From Monomorium pharaonis (lineage: Eukaryota; Arthropoda; Insecta; Hymenoptera; Formicidae), in assembly GCF_013373865.1 (NCBI RefSeq), contig NC_050471.1, positions 3,366,501-3,430,500 on the forward strand: a stretch of DNA of 64,000 nt, read 5' to 3'. The translations under genes and the position numbers were made by a program. Below are positions 52,322 through 64,000 of the stretch, one piece after another. The notes below the pieces were generated by a model, which was given only the letters and a program-made list of their open reading frames with translations, was not told the origin of the DNA and made no database searches. How positions within the stretch are numbered: the first letter of the stretch is position 1; every line of letters begins with the position of its first letter.

Positions 52322-54962
52322 TGCCCTCAAGTCAGGAGATATTGAAAATATTAGCATATCGCGTGCGCTTTCACCGAGGTTATCAGAGATAGTCGTGGTA
52401 CAAATTCGTGGATTAGATCCGTCCGCGCGAGCCTGTCAAAAACGAATGTCGAGGCGCACGATATTTCGACGTGCGAGACAACTTCAGATTCGGGGTGGCA
52501 CGCAAAAACAATCCTTCCTCTCCGCCACTTGTACGCCACAGTATTTCCATGAAAAGGACGACCGCCTCTATTCTCACGATTCGATGTGAAATGCATTCCT
52601 GCACCGAGGGAAAACTAAATTTACTTCCAGGATTTGTTGACTTTATTTCGCAGACAGTGACAAATTTGCAAAAGAGATCGCGATGTATCATACCAATAGG
52701 ATGATATTGAACCACTTGTCACTGCTAATTCCTATTTGCCCGCTAATATTAATCGCAATCCAATTCTCAGCATTTTTAAGCAAATAGTTTGAAGAGTAAA
52801 AATTCCCATGCACAAGAATTTTATAAAAATCATTTAAAACATTTTTAAATAATTCGCTAGGAATAGTTGGTAATTTTTGTATATTTTGAATTTAATTTGA
52901 ATTTAAAAAGCTCATCAATAATTTTTAGAGTTAGATTAGAAATCCAATCAAGAGTGAACCGTATAAAGTTGTAATACGTAAGTGTTGCTAATGTAATATT
53001 ATAAAAATATATTAAAGCAGGAATTCCGTGGAAGCTTTACGCTTCCTCACATATATCCAGCATAAAAAATTAAATTTAGTCCCTTATATTTGCCAATGAT
53101 TTATTTAAAAGAGTATTATTGGTTCAACTATTGGTTTAAATAGAACTCTGCCGTAAAATTTGATTTTCTACGATAAAAATATGCATATGAAATCGAACGA
53201 GCAAATATTTGTCTTACGAATGTGAAACAATCATTTCAAAAAAAAATCCTCGCCTCGGCGTATCACGCGCGTGAAACCCGAAGTTAAAAAAATAAAAAAA
53301 AAGAGCCGCATGCTGTATGCACCGCCGAATCGAGTTCTCGACCCGCCGAGCCGAATATCTGCGGCGTAAGACTTTTTAAGCAGCGACTGTAATATAAGCG
53401 CGAATTAGGATAGACGTGGCGGTGGCGGAGTTTCTTAACGCCATTAATATTCGAGATTGGAGTGGATCGAGTTGCGCTGTTATCGGCAAAAAAATTCCTG
53501 CGACCGGGAGGGTCACTTGGTAACAGGATTAGGGAACTCGCCAATCCGCTCGCCGGCCGGCGCGAACGGCGAGCGGAGTCAGCGAGAACGAATAATTCCG
53601 GGGTAACGCGTGCTGTTACGCCATTACTGCACGGCGTGTATCGCGTCCGCGTAAATATTAGAACGCGACGTAACGCAATACACAACGCAAGGCACCGTGC
53701 GCCGCGTTCCCGTACTCATTTTCTCGCTTAATTATCGAGAATCTCACGGGTCTCCCCTCACGCGTTCGCGGCGGCTGCGCGCTCTCCACGTCTCTCCCTC
53801 CCCCCTCCCCCCCCCTCTCTCTCTCTCTCGTTTTCTCACGGAGGGTGAGGGAGAAGGAAGGAGGGCTGAGAATGTCCGCGAACGTCCGACAGCCAATCTT
53901 CTTTTCAAGGGTAAATACGAGCAGCTTTCCCTTCGCGCGTCGACAGTGCGAAGATTGCCCTTAAGGCTCGACGAAGAAGAGGAGATCGGTTACCGCCCTG
54001 AAAGATGTTGATCGAGCGAAAACGAAAGGGCGCGAGAAATAACGTAATGCGTGCCGCTTACATTAATTTGATCGTCTACGGAGGTTTTCTATGTCAAGGT
54101 GGACTTGATATGAGGACTTCGAAACAATCCATTACATAGTTCTTCGAACGCTCAAAGCAAAAAATAATGGTTGCATATAAAATTATACGTTCGATTAAAT
54201 ATGAGTAGAAAAATTTTCAAATAACGAAAAACAATTTTTACGTCAACAATACAGGCAAAATGAAATAATTAGAACTTAACAACAGTGGTCGTTCGTCGAA
54301 ATCAAGGTGAACCGGGAAAATAGTGTTAAACAGTGCGCAATGATACACGATTATTTCCCCGCTTATGAGATCTCTCAAAATGAAAACCGTACTTAAAAGG
54401 ATCAAAAGGGTAGAGATCGGACAAAAGTTCCGTTCGGGGTGCCGAGTTTCCTACAGCCGGCATTGGTCTCGGCATCCGTGTATATACTCGTGAATACGCG
54501 CTCATGCGTATTCACCTTTTCAATCTCCATCGTTCAGTCTCGCCGCGATATTCATTCTCGACCGACGTTATCGTCGAACTGCGATTATGAGGAAATTTCA
54601 ACGCAGTTTCGTTTCGCAGAATTTTCCCGACAAATATAGTACACTCGCGTCGATGATGCACGCTGAAGGTGTACGCCTCAGAAAACGCTTTTGAAAACGA
54701 GCAGACAATTCGAGAAGAGTATTCGAGCTTACAAAACAACGTAAAAGCGGCCATACAATTCCAAGGAATATGAATATCGCATCAATGCGCAATCAAGAGT
54801 ATTATATCACAGTAGAATTTTCAGTAAAAAGATTAAAAAAAAAACGCAAATGTAAATTTAAGAATTCGATCGTGCATTTCAATTAGATCTAAAGAAACTT
54901 GATTCACATGCCGTTATCAAAATCAGGGCACGAGTTATTCAGGAATAAATTCAGGAGGGTTA

Positions 54963-54977
54963 CCCCCCCCCCCCCCC
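54963..54977. repeat. poly(C) run
   Basis: Fifteen consecutive C bases in otherwise AT-rich DNA, a likely sequencing-length-variable homopolymer. Confidence 0.9.
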
Positions 54978-56628
54978 GATTAGATCTATCGCAGTGTAAC
55001 TAGGAGGCACAAGCAGTACTTCCGACTTAATGCGAATGACGCACGCAGGAATATACGTGAAAAGCTGAGCACCGGTAAAAGTTTGTTATTTATATAAAAA
55101 TATGTGAAGTTTTTTTATACTGAGCGTCCGGCTAAAACGCTTTAAATCGATCCATCGTATCCGGTCCCGGGTTCTCGCGAATCGCATCGAATTCCATCGC
55201 ACTCAATTAATAACGGTCCACTCCGGAAAATCAGGCGCCATCATAAAAACTAACAATTGAACGTTATGTCGATCCCCTTTTGACAGGTGAACCCAAAAAT
55301 TTGTAAAAAAAATTTTACGACATAAAGTATCAATTTACATCAATTTATGTCCGTTTGAGAATCACGAGACGATTGTCGACGACGATTCGCAGTTGTGGAC
55401 GAACATTCGCAGAATGCAGAAAAATATTTATTCAATTTTCAGCACATAAATATATCGGCTCATGTAAAAAAAAACTAATTAAAACGTTTTTTTTTTGCAG
55501 GGACGGGCAAACATACCAATTGTTTTTAATATCGCGAATAAGTATCAACATTAATTTTGCGTATCTATCTTTGTAGCTGCAAAATCCGGAACAAACACAC
55601 AAAATAAAATTTAAAAAGATAAGTTTTAACACGAGCCCGGCGTTTTAAGTACAAACAATTTCAAAGCTTTACAAAGATATTAATCGACGTTTCGTTTATT
55701 CATCTCGATTTCTCATCTCGATCCTTCTATTACATGCTCATTTGCATTTAAATTTATATCGATCTTACATTTGGCTCTAATTTTAATCGTTAGTATTTAC
55801 TCGCGTGTCAACATGTTTATGTCAAAGCTGGAGTAGTGTGACAACTTTCTACAGGCAACGCAGGAGATTGACGATCGAATTATTTTTACGTAAGACTTAA
55901 TATGGAATGTTTTCTCGACCGGATAACGCTCGTCAATTTCCGTCACTGCCTTGACCTTACAGATCAATATTTTCCAAACGAGGTACATACTAAATGCCAC
56001 CTAAAACGCACATTACATAATCTTTTTACGCGATGGTTGGCCACACGGTTAAGGACGCCCGGAACAACGAAAATGTTAAATAACCATTCACAAAAACGTG
56101 TTTCAGTATGCTACCGAGAGTTGGAAATGTCGTCACTTTACGAGAATGTCGCGGCTTAAAGTTCCGAAACACGTATCGAAACCGTTAACGTCAGTTCTCA
56201 ACGTTATGGGAAAATGTTTTCGGACTTGTTCAGAATGTTCCTTCCCTTATGGATTACTCGATGGGATCGATTTTTCTCTGCGAAATACTTGCAGTTTTCA
56301 AATAATGATTGAAAATCGTTTCTGAACGATCGAATTTCGAAAATTAGATGACGAAATTTTAATCCTATAACATTGATTAAATGCAAAAATTTAACTTTTA
56401 ATAACTGTTATTATTGGTATGATAAACGACGATCTCAGACGAGGGAGGGAGGGGTGTCGGATAATTCGTCATCGAGCTAGTCGTAGATGCTGTTTGATTA
56501 AAGGGACAGATACCGAGGATTTCCCGTTGAACCTGATTTGAGTCGTTAGCGTTAGCGACGGTGAATTTTTTTGCATCGGTGCGCGATGCGAAAATCGATT
56601 TTTTTCATCGGAGTCTCGGCTTTCGTAC

Positions 56629-56766
56629 CTTGTCGGCCGCGAGTCGCGCGACGAGAGCCTCCTTGAGCGGCCCCAGCCAATGGTGGGCCCCGACGAAACG
56701 CTTGTTCAGCAGTTTCGTGTGCGGGGCTGCCTGGGCATAGACCGCCTCCAGCTCGAGCACCACCAT
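56629..56766 (-). CDS. Candidate alternative first coding exon, probably of pumilio
   Basis: The minus strand reads ATG at 56766 in a fair start context (GAAGATATGG) and then 46 open codons, MVVLELEAVYAQ...HTKLLNKRFVGAHHW...ARLAADK, ending exactly at a donor AAG|GTACGA (GT at 56628-56627). An in-frame TAA lies upstream. The exon ends in phase 0, which matches the phase-0 start of the pumilio exon at 27579, so the two could join directly across a 29-kb intron. The predicted peptide is helical and amphipathic-looking with balanced composition, unlike the arginine-rich chance frames nearby. I do not recognise it as a known domain. It could instead belong to an unseen minus-strand gene or be fortuitous. 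Confidence 0.4.
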
Positions 56767-56899
56767 ATCTTCACCCCTGGCCTCCTGGTCTTTCCCTCCT
56801 CTTTCTGGAAGCTGGTCAGCCGGTTACGGTGGCCGTCCGGCGACGCACTGACATTTATCACGCACTCGACACACAACCGCTGCTCCCCCTTCGTATCCT

Positions 56900-58160
56900 C
56901 GTGCACATAAGTCGCTTTATCGCACGTGGGGGCGCACACCACCGTGCGACCTTACGTTATACTGTCAGGCGTCCCGCATCATTCCTTCGGGAAGCGCGCG
57001 CGCGCGCGCTAGACGCGAACCTGACTACCGCGCACGGCCACGCACCTCGCTAAATCGCATCCACCATCACCACGTGTCAGCTTCCCTTCCGAATCATCGA
57101 AAGAGAAACAAGAAGAGGGAGGAGAACAAAATCACATTCTTAAAAATACTCGCGTCGAGGATTTGACATCGACGGTTCCACGTGCCTCCGAGAGATTTCC
57201 AACCGCACGCGACAGACACAGACAGCCAGCCGCGGTGTCGTTGCCCCGCGATCAACCACACTGCTGTCGCATGCACACTTTCAGAAATTCTTCGCGACTT
57301 TCCTAATCAATCCGGGAGCGGAGTCGCACAATCTCGGGAGAAAAATATCGAACAGGCTCCTCTCCACCGTCGCCGAGCCACCGCCGTACCTTGCGATCTC
57401 TCTTATCCCGTCGCGCGAATCACTGGCTTTCCGTTCGGCACGATACGCGACCCGGTCGGCCGATCGATGGGGGGGGGAGGGGAGGAGGGGGAGGGAAAGA
57501 CGAACGAGAAAAAGCGGACGTCGTAAAGCCGGGGTGAGAGGAGAGAGACCGTGCGGCGTGTAGAGTTAAACCCGGCGTGATCCGGTAAACCGCGCGCGCT
57601 CTCGCAGCCACGGCTGCCGCGTAGAAAGGCAGTTGAGAACTGACTGCCTCCTCTCTCAACGAGCCTCCTCGCTCCCATGGCCCGAGCTTTGAGTGACGCG
57701 AGGCGAGGCGACGCGACGCGACGCGACGCGACGCGCCGCGCGGCCGGTGTGACGCGTACATCCCTCTCTCTTGCGGTCTCACTCTCCCTCTTTCCTTCTA
57801 CTCTATTCTCTCGCTTCTGCTCGCCCTCTCCCAACTCCCCTCCCCCTCCCCTTCCCCCTCTCTCTCTCTCTCATTCTCTCCCTCTCTCAGTTCGCTGCTC
57901 CGCTTTTCTCTCTCCTTCTCCGTTACACGCACTCTTTGACCGTCTCGTCTCCCTCGGCCCTGCGCTCCGCGTGTCCCGGCTATCTCTGTCCATCTTCCGG
58001 CGCGCACCGTTTCCCCCCCAGCTCTTGCATCACGGTATATATGTACATGTATGGTACGTATGTACGTAAGTAGGTGTGTGTATGCGCATCGTGCGGCACG
58101 GACTAGCTCTATTCGTCGCAGGACTCGCCGAAAATACGGACCTGTCGCCCTCAGCTTCTT
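56900..58160 (-). promoter_or_regulatory. CpG- and GAGA-rich promoter-like zone upstream of the candidate exon
   Basis: Immediately upstream, in the minus sense, of the 56.6-kb exon. It contains a 16-base GC alternation (56994-57009), very frequent CpG, a CGCGA pentamer array and dense CT runs on + (GAGAG on the minus strand) at about 57760-57920. Such CpG plus GAGA composition is common at insect promoters of regulatory genes. No TATA box or initiator is diagnostic. Long frames across the zone are low-complexity and are not called. Confidence 0.3.
57696..57740. repeat. Pentanucleotide (ACGCG)n array
   Basis: Nine five-base units, mostly ACGCG with AGGCG and CCGCG variants, inside the CpG-rich zone. 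It opens an alternating Asp/Ala/Thr/Arg-type frame that is an artefact. Confidence 0.88.
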
Positions 58161-61100
58161 CACCCTCGACGCCTACCCCGCCTCTTCTGAGGCTTCTATA
58201 CTCTTAGTCGAACAGCTACGACAAAGCCTAGAGCTTCTATTCCACAATGTCCGATTTGCTGTCTCGCTTACTCACCCGCGTCCATCGTCGCCAGGATGCG
58301 CGTTTCAAGGATCCCGAGAATGGAAAAGAAAAAGGCCAAAAGGAGAGAGAAAGAGACTCGACTTCTCTCTTTTCGCGTACCGTGGGATTACTCGAAAAGT
58401 TATTTACTCGTAGCAAGAGGATTTGCTTCAAGTTTCTGAAATCTGTGTCTAAAAGCCACTTTTCTATCGCTTATAAGAGCTTGTGTCATTTTCGCCACTT
58501 AAATCGCGTTTGTTTAATGTAGCATTCGAAGCGATTAAGTTCATCTAAATCGAAAGAATAATATTTCAACTTTCACATGTTAAACATGTTTCATAAATTA
58601 TATGCAGTCGAGGTCGACATTAGAGGTAGCTTATGGTTAGGTATAAGTTCCAGATTGCTATTTACCCTCTTATCATCAATGATACACCGTAGTTTCTTGA
58701 AAAAATAACACGAAAGGGATTCCCGTAATTTTATATATATATATTTGTATTTTATTAAAACATTTTTTTTTTATTCTGGACATTTCATTTTTACCCCTCG
58801 ACCTTTCCTCGCGCTCAGATGTATAATTAATATTTGAAACCAATTTTCCAAATAACAAGATAAAAAATATATATTTAGATTAATAAATAATAAATTAAAA
58901 AATGTTAGGGTTAAAAAAATTATATCAAGATAAATAAAAAAAGCATTTCTAAATTTGTAAAATATAATGATATTCCGTATTCTGTTACCATCGTCATTAG
59001 TAAACCAGCAATTAAAATTTGAACTTTGTTGCTCAAATTAAAATTAACAAAAAATTTTCGGGGGAGTTAAAAATATTGCGTAAGAAATATTTTTAAAAAT
59101 ATTTACAAAATATTTCACGGAACAGTAGCTAAAAATTGCAGTAATGCCCAACGTAGTGCCCAATATTTCTAATTACTCTGATTCTACGCTACATTAACGA
59201 TCGCGCATGTTAATGTAACCGGATAATTTAAACGATTAACGATTATCTATTAATTAACACTTATACCAGTTACAATCCGTTTCCGCAATTAATATAACAT
59301 CGTCGAACGATGCAAAACGAATAGCGACGAATAACGGGTTCCGACGAGTTGGGGTATCACAGAGTAATTATTGTGCTCGGTACCCTTACAAAGCCGACGC
59401 AATAATCGCCAGCGCGAATCGTTTCTTCCACGTGGAGGCATGAAAAACGATATATCCTTTCCCGATACATCCGCAATTCACAATTCGTGAGTAATTGCTA
59501 TAATATAGATGATCTAAAATGGCTGTCATAATGTAAATTTATTTATGAACGCGGTGTACGCAGCCACGCAATACTTGGATAGTCTCTCACCATGAAAATA
59601 TATTACACGTATGCACATATACCGTCAATTAAATGATAAAGTACGTTGTAATCGCGAGTTAATACACGTATTCCTAGTAAGAGCACTTCGGTTATCTATA
59701 AATTTAAATCCCCGTAACGCGATTATTTGTGATATACAATAGAGAGAAAAAGATAATTGATATTAATTTTAAACTAACATAATTAAATTCTAAACATAAA
59801 AAATGCTGTTTTTAGCTTAATTAAAGACAAAATTATATTTCGTAACGTTTCCGCAAGCATTTATCTTTAGGTTGCATTTGAAATTTTTTCAAATTTAGAC
59901 AAATCCTTTCACGAACGATCGGGATGAATCACCATCGCTTCATTGATAGACCTATCCCGTCAAATGAATAATTCAGATTACGGAATAAAGCTATTACGTA
60001 CCCCCGTGTAATTTTCAATATTGACAGACGTGTCTCGAGACGCCCTAGAACCCCTCCCTCCTCTCTCGACCCCTATGTCGGGCTGCGCTCTCATTTTCTC
60101 TCGCTTTCGTTCTCCCCCCGAAGTGCCTTTGAGCAGCGTACGCACCTCACCCCCGGCTACCTGTACTTGCAAGGGTGAAACAAAGGGACGTGCACCCACG
60201 AGAGTTCTACGAAATTCAAAAGAAGACGGCTAGCCCGTTCTTACGTTCCCTCCCCCGCGCATCTGTAACGGTGTTACCTCGTTGGTTTTGCGTCAAAAAT
60301 CAATAATTCGTAGATGAAAATAATAACAATCATCCATAGTGGAAATCGATAAAAGGCCCGCGATCGATCGTCCATGTTTCTCGTAGATTGCAATTTTCAT
60401 TTCTATTTTACTCTCTTTCGGTCGAGATTTTTTTTCTTTTTTTCAACATTGGCGATTATCGTTTTAACGGCATATAAGTGCAGCGTGATAAATTAACTGC
60501 ATGACTATTACGTACATAATATAATCTCTTCGTTAATTAATGTTCGATAATCTTTGAATATTCGCACGCTTAAAAGAAAAATTATCCAACGTGTGAGGAA
60601 AATTAACTTACAAAAGTTCTTTCGTATTGCTAATAAGAACTTCAAATGAATGGCAGGTATTATATATTGTACTGCGAGTATGAAAGAGATTTTGTCAAAT
60701 AAACGAAGAGACGGTGCTCTCATCTTTTCGTAGAAATTCTCCGGCAAATTGCAGTTCTTCGTGTCATAATTTCGATAATGCGACGTATCGATCGTAACAA
60801 ACTTGCAAAGTCCTCAGGAACAAAGAGATGTAAAATGACAGTAGGGCACAGAAGGGAGTGAGATGCAAATGGCACGATCTCGTCTCGTCTCTCCTCTCCT
60901 CTCTCTCTCTCTCTCTCTCTCGCTCGTCAATATATCTTGTCGACTATACGCAACGGCCTATTGTCTCTCGAGGAATCCTTCCCTTTCCCTCATGCGCGCG
61001 GCCTCATATGCACCAATATAGCGGCACAGAACAGCCGCGAGGTGGACAGTGCCGCCATAAGCGAGGGCGATGACGTTATGAAAGAGAAGCGAAAGATATT

Positions 61101-61965
61101 CGTAGACGGTGAATAGGAAAGTTAGAAAAGAGAACAAAAATGCACGAAGGAGAGAAACATATGAGTGAAGACGTAAAACAGAAATACGTAAAAGCAGGAT
61201 GTAACAGACGCGAGATACGAACAGTACATGTTACATTTAACTTTATGAAAAAATAATAATAATAATATTTCAGAAAAAGGAAAGCGGATTTTACGCGCAT
61301 AAAGTTTAAAAATCTCCGAGTTCTTCCCCTCTATTTCTTTCACTAATAAACTTTCAGCATCGTGAACTAAAGTCTTAACTATTAAAAATTAAAACGCTTG
61401 AAAAAGAGAACGCAAGGAACTTAGATACACATTAAAGAGACTTATGTACACAAGAAGGAAACCAACTTCATCCCCTTCCTTTTTCTTCCTCTTTTCTACA
61501 GTTATTTTTATTAAACGCAGCCTCCTAATGGCGAATAATACCGCCGTGGCGAGAAATTCCAGAAGTTTTTCGCAATTTCCCGCGCCCTTCTTCCCGAAGG
61601 GTGTTTTCAATTTCCCCCGACTCTTTCCGATTTCCTCGCAGCAACCCCGATAAAGAACTCTGGTATCGTTGGTGTGCATTGCGTTGCAGCGCCGACGAAA
61701 AAAAAAAAAAAAAGATGATGAAAGGATGAGACGAGATGAAACATAATGAGAAAGGAGGGTGAGAGTAGCGAGGGAAGGTAGCAAGGTAGGAAGGGGATGG
61801 GCGAGACGGGACACCACACGGTCGGTCCGTCCCTATCGGTCGTAACTACTACACACCGTATTATTTACACGTCGGCAACTTTGCGGTGCCATGCACCGTC
61901 GACGAAGTACATAAACGCATAAATATACCTACCCGCGGGAATACATCCCGATGCACGCGGTGTAC

Positions 61966-61985
61966 GAGAGAGAGAGAGAGAGAGA
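61966..61985. repeat. (GA)n microsatellite
   Basis: GA dinucleotide tract of about 20 bases. Confidence 0.88.
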
Positions 61986-62860
61986 CGCGGGGCTGACGTG
62001 TATGTGCGGCTGTACCGGGCGACGACACGTTAAATTCCAACGTGATTTCTGAAAGGCGAGAACATTCGCGACATCGGAGATACGCCCATTCGATACGCAC
62101 ACGCCGGACTCGCCGAGGTGTGGTCATTGATTCAGAACCACCCCCGCGTGACGCGCGAAGAAGAAACACCATTCACCCCCCCCCCCTCCCAGGCTACTTT
62201 AGAGTGTTTTAAGAGAACGCACCACGAATCATTCAATTTATCTACCCATTAAGGATCATAAACATGATTTACAGAACGCATAAAAAATATTTAAACGAGG
62301 TGTACGAACTACTTTGCGTGTTTATTGTGCCCGTTCTCCGTAAAAATCATCACACGAACGAACCCGCCGATAGAACGACGGTGCACGTCCCCGGAATGTG
62401 TTTCTGCTTTGAAACAGATCCCGAACTGAACAGCAACGTGAAACGGGAGATGTCCTAGGCATCGTTCCGTTTCGTCGACAGGAATTAATCATCCTAGATA
62501 GATGAACGTCGAAAGAGTTGAGAACCCCCGCATTCCGAGGGATGGATCAACACGCTAGTTCGCGTGTTATATACCGGGCGCTCTTTGTTTCCCTCTCGGT
62601 TCTCCCGATGTCTCTCCTTCCTCCTCCCTCTCTCCTCTCGGTCGACCTCTCTCTCTTTCACATTCTTTCTCTCGGTTACCCCGCGCTTCCAACCCTCACG
62701 TGAGACACAGCCCACCGCAGCCGCCGCTACCGCCGCCACCGCCACCCTCCAGAGTCTCTTATTATAATAAAAAATTTCCACGTGAGCGCGGCTCGCATAT
62801 ATAAATATACTTGGCGGTCGCGCGCTTAACTCGAAGTACCCGACTACACCTCTACCCATC

Positions 62861-62891
62861 TACCTAGCTACCTAGCTACCTACCTACCTAT
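62861..62891. repeat. CTAC/CTAG tetranucleotide repeat
   Basis: Imperfect tandem units of CTAC and CTAG (TACCTAGCTACCTAGC then CTACCTACCTA). Confidence 0.8.
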
Positions 62892-63590
62892 CTCTACCCC
62901 AGGCTACCTGTGCACATGCACTCGTTGGCGTTGGCGTAATAAACGTCCTAGCTGGAACGCGCAGCGGGAGTTTTAATCGCGCTCGGAAAAAGGGATCGAC
63001 GTAAAACGGCCGACCGATATTCGCCCATCGCTTTCCCCCTTTACTCGTCGTTTATCGACGACGTTATCGCCGACGACGTGTACAAATTTCGCCGTATGCA
63101 ACGAACATCGAGGTCGTAAACCAGCTAGAAAAAGGCAGGCCTCTCTGATATCAGTAGCACGTGAATGTTTGCGCGCAATCAAACTCTACATCCGCTATAC
63201 GTACGATAAATTGCTCGGATAATTTTCAATTGACATCAATATTATGCACGAAATAAAACTTTAAAGAGTAGTAATTGATTACATTCCAAAGCTCGTGATT
63301 ATCTTAGCATCTCCTTTAACTTTTTTATATTCCAGTCTCTGTTCATATAACGTTTAGATCACAATGAAAAATAATATTATATAAATAATAGAAACAAAAA
63401 TCTATTTAAAAGTAAACTTATCTCGCAAAAAGATACAATTTTAATATAAGAAAACGATCTTTTTGCTTTCTTAAATCTCCTCCCAAAATTCCATCTGTAT
63501 AATTCGTAATTATACAATAAATAAAAATCTGGAATCTAATTTGAATGCAAATTAAAACGCCTTTAATCGGAATAGACGGGATCGTTAGCC

Positions 63591-63615
<25 letters not shown>
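63591..63615. repeat. (GA)n microsatellite
   Basis: GA dinucleotide tract of about 25 bases. Confidence 0.9.
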
Positions 63616-63621
<6 letters not shown>

Positions 63622-64000
63622 CCTTGTTGAATTAGAAACGCAAAATCAACACGCTTACCGCAAAGTCAATAACGTATGCGCTCTTGCACGAAACCGAGCT
63701 TTAACAGCGTAACGGCGGAAAGAGAAAAGAACCAACGACGGTACTTGGTCACGATTTCCGAGGTCTTTGTCTCTCGCCGCCGAAGGGGGGACAAAAGAGG
63801 ACGCGAATAAGGGGTCGCGACTGGAGGAAGGGCTGGAGTGACGATGGAGTATGACTGCCGCGGTCTCTAGTTGGTCTCTAGCCTAGATCTGACTCCGCGG
63901 GTGATCCGAGATTTTAATTAGGGTTCCACTCGTGGGAGAGACGCACGCAGTCGTCTCCGCGTTCTTTCGAGACTAATGATCCTTCCTTCCCGTTTGATTA

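Larger units (their letters stand above)
58161..64000. other. Noncoding right end of window
   Basis: No gene recognised on either strand. It holds AT-rich DNA (58500-59900) followed by CpG-rich segments, GA tracts at 61966-61985 and 63591-63615, a CTAC/CTAG tetranucleotide repeat at about 62861-62891 and pyrimidine-rich runs at about 60885-60925 and 62580-62680. The missing N-terminal pumilio exons were looked for here by eye and not found. They may lie beyond the window. Confidence 0.4.

Noticed and set aside
57403..58163. Several 100-143-codon frames on both strands
   Set aside because: They come from the CGCGA array and CT-rich low-complexity sequence, and they disagree between strands and frames.

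Overview
The window is animal nuclear DNA, almost certainly from an insect. Four spliced genes with GT-AG introns are visible, their proteins match metazoan families, and one is a peritrophin-type chitin-binding protein. Small AT-rich introns, a CpG-rich right half and many (GA)n/(CT)n microsatellites suggest a hymenopteran such as an ant or bee; that is inference from style and not proven here. There are no bacterial operons, CRISPR arrays or transposase genes.

Left part (1-9.7 kb, + strand). The window opens inside the pre-mRNA splicing factor gene CDC40/PRP17 (last five exons, ending at 1347). It is followed by a complete 12-coding-exon TMEM181 gene (2645-8566; 528 aa, multi-pass membrane protein). 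A separate three-exon minus-strand gene (5834-7139; 227 aa, secreted, two CBM14 chitin-binding domains) lies wholly inside one TMEM181 intron.

Middle (9.7-27.6 kb, - strand). This is the 3' part of pumilio: nine coding exons (27579 down to 19340) giving 778 aa with a complete eight-repeat Pumilio homology domain. Downstream of its stop are about 9.6 kb of gene-free, microsatellite-bearing DNA, best explained as a very long 3' UTR. TMEM181 and pumilio converge tail to tail near 9.70 kb.

Right part (27.6-64 kb). No conserved gene is recognisable. Composition shifts from AT-rich to CpG-rich, with many simple repeats. I read it as the long 5' intron(s) of pumilio. The one exon-like item is a 46-codon minus-strand ORF (56766-56629) with a good start context and a donor in the phase that fits the first pumilio exon seen; it is a candidate alternative first coding exon beside a CpG/GAGA-rich promoter-like zone. 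The conserved N-terminal pumilio exons known from other animals were not found.

Two compact foldback elements that look like MITEs (23741-23862 and 43901-44057) are the clearest structures not explained by genes. I found no unmistakably new biological system. The items most worth checking are the nested chitin-binding gene, the candidate first exon, the intronic foldback with an embedded perfect palindrome, and one unexplained 261-codon ORF.
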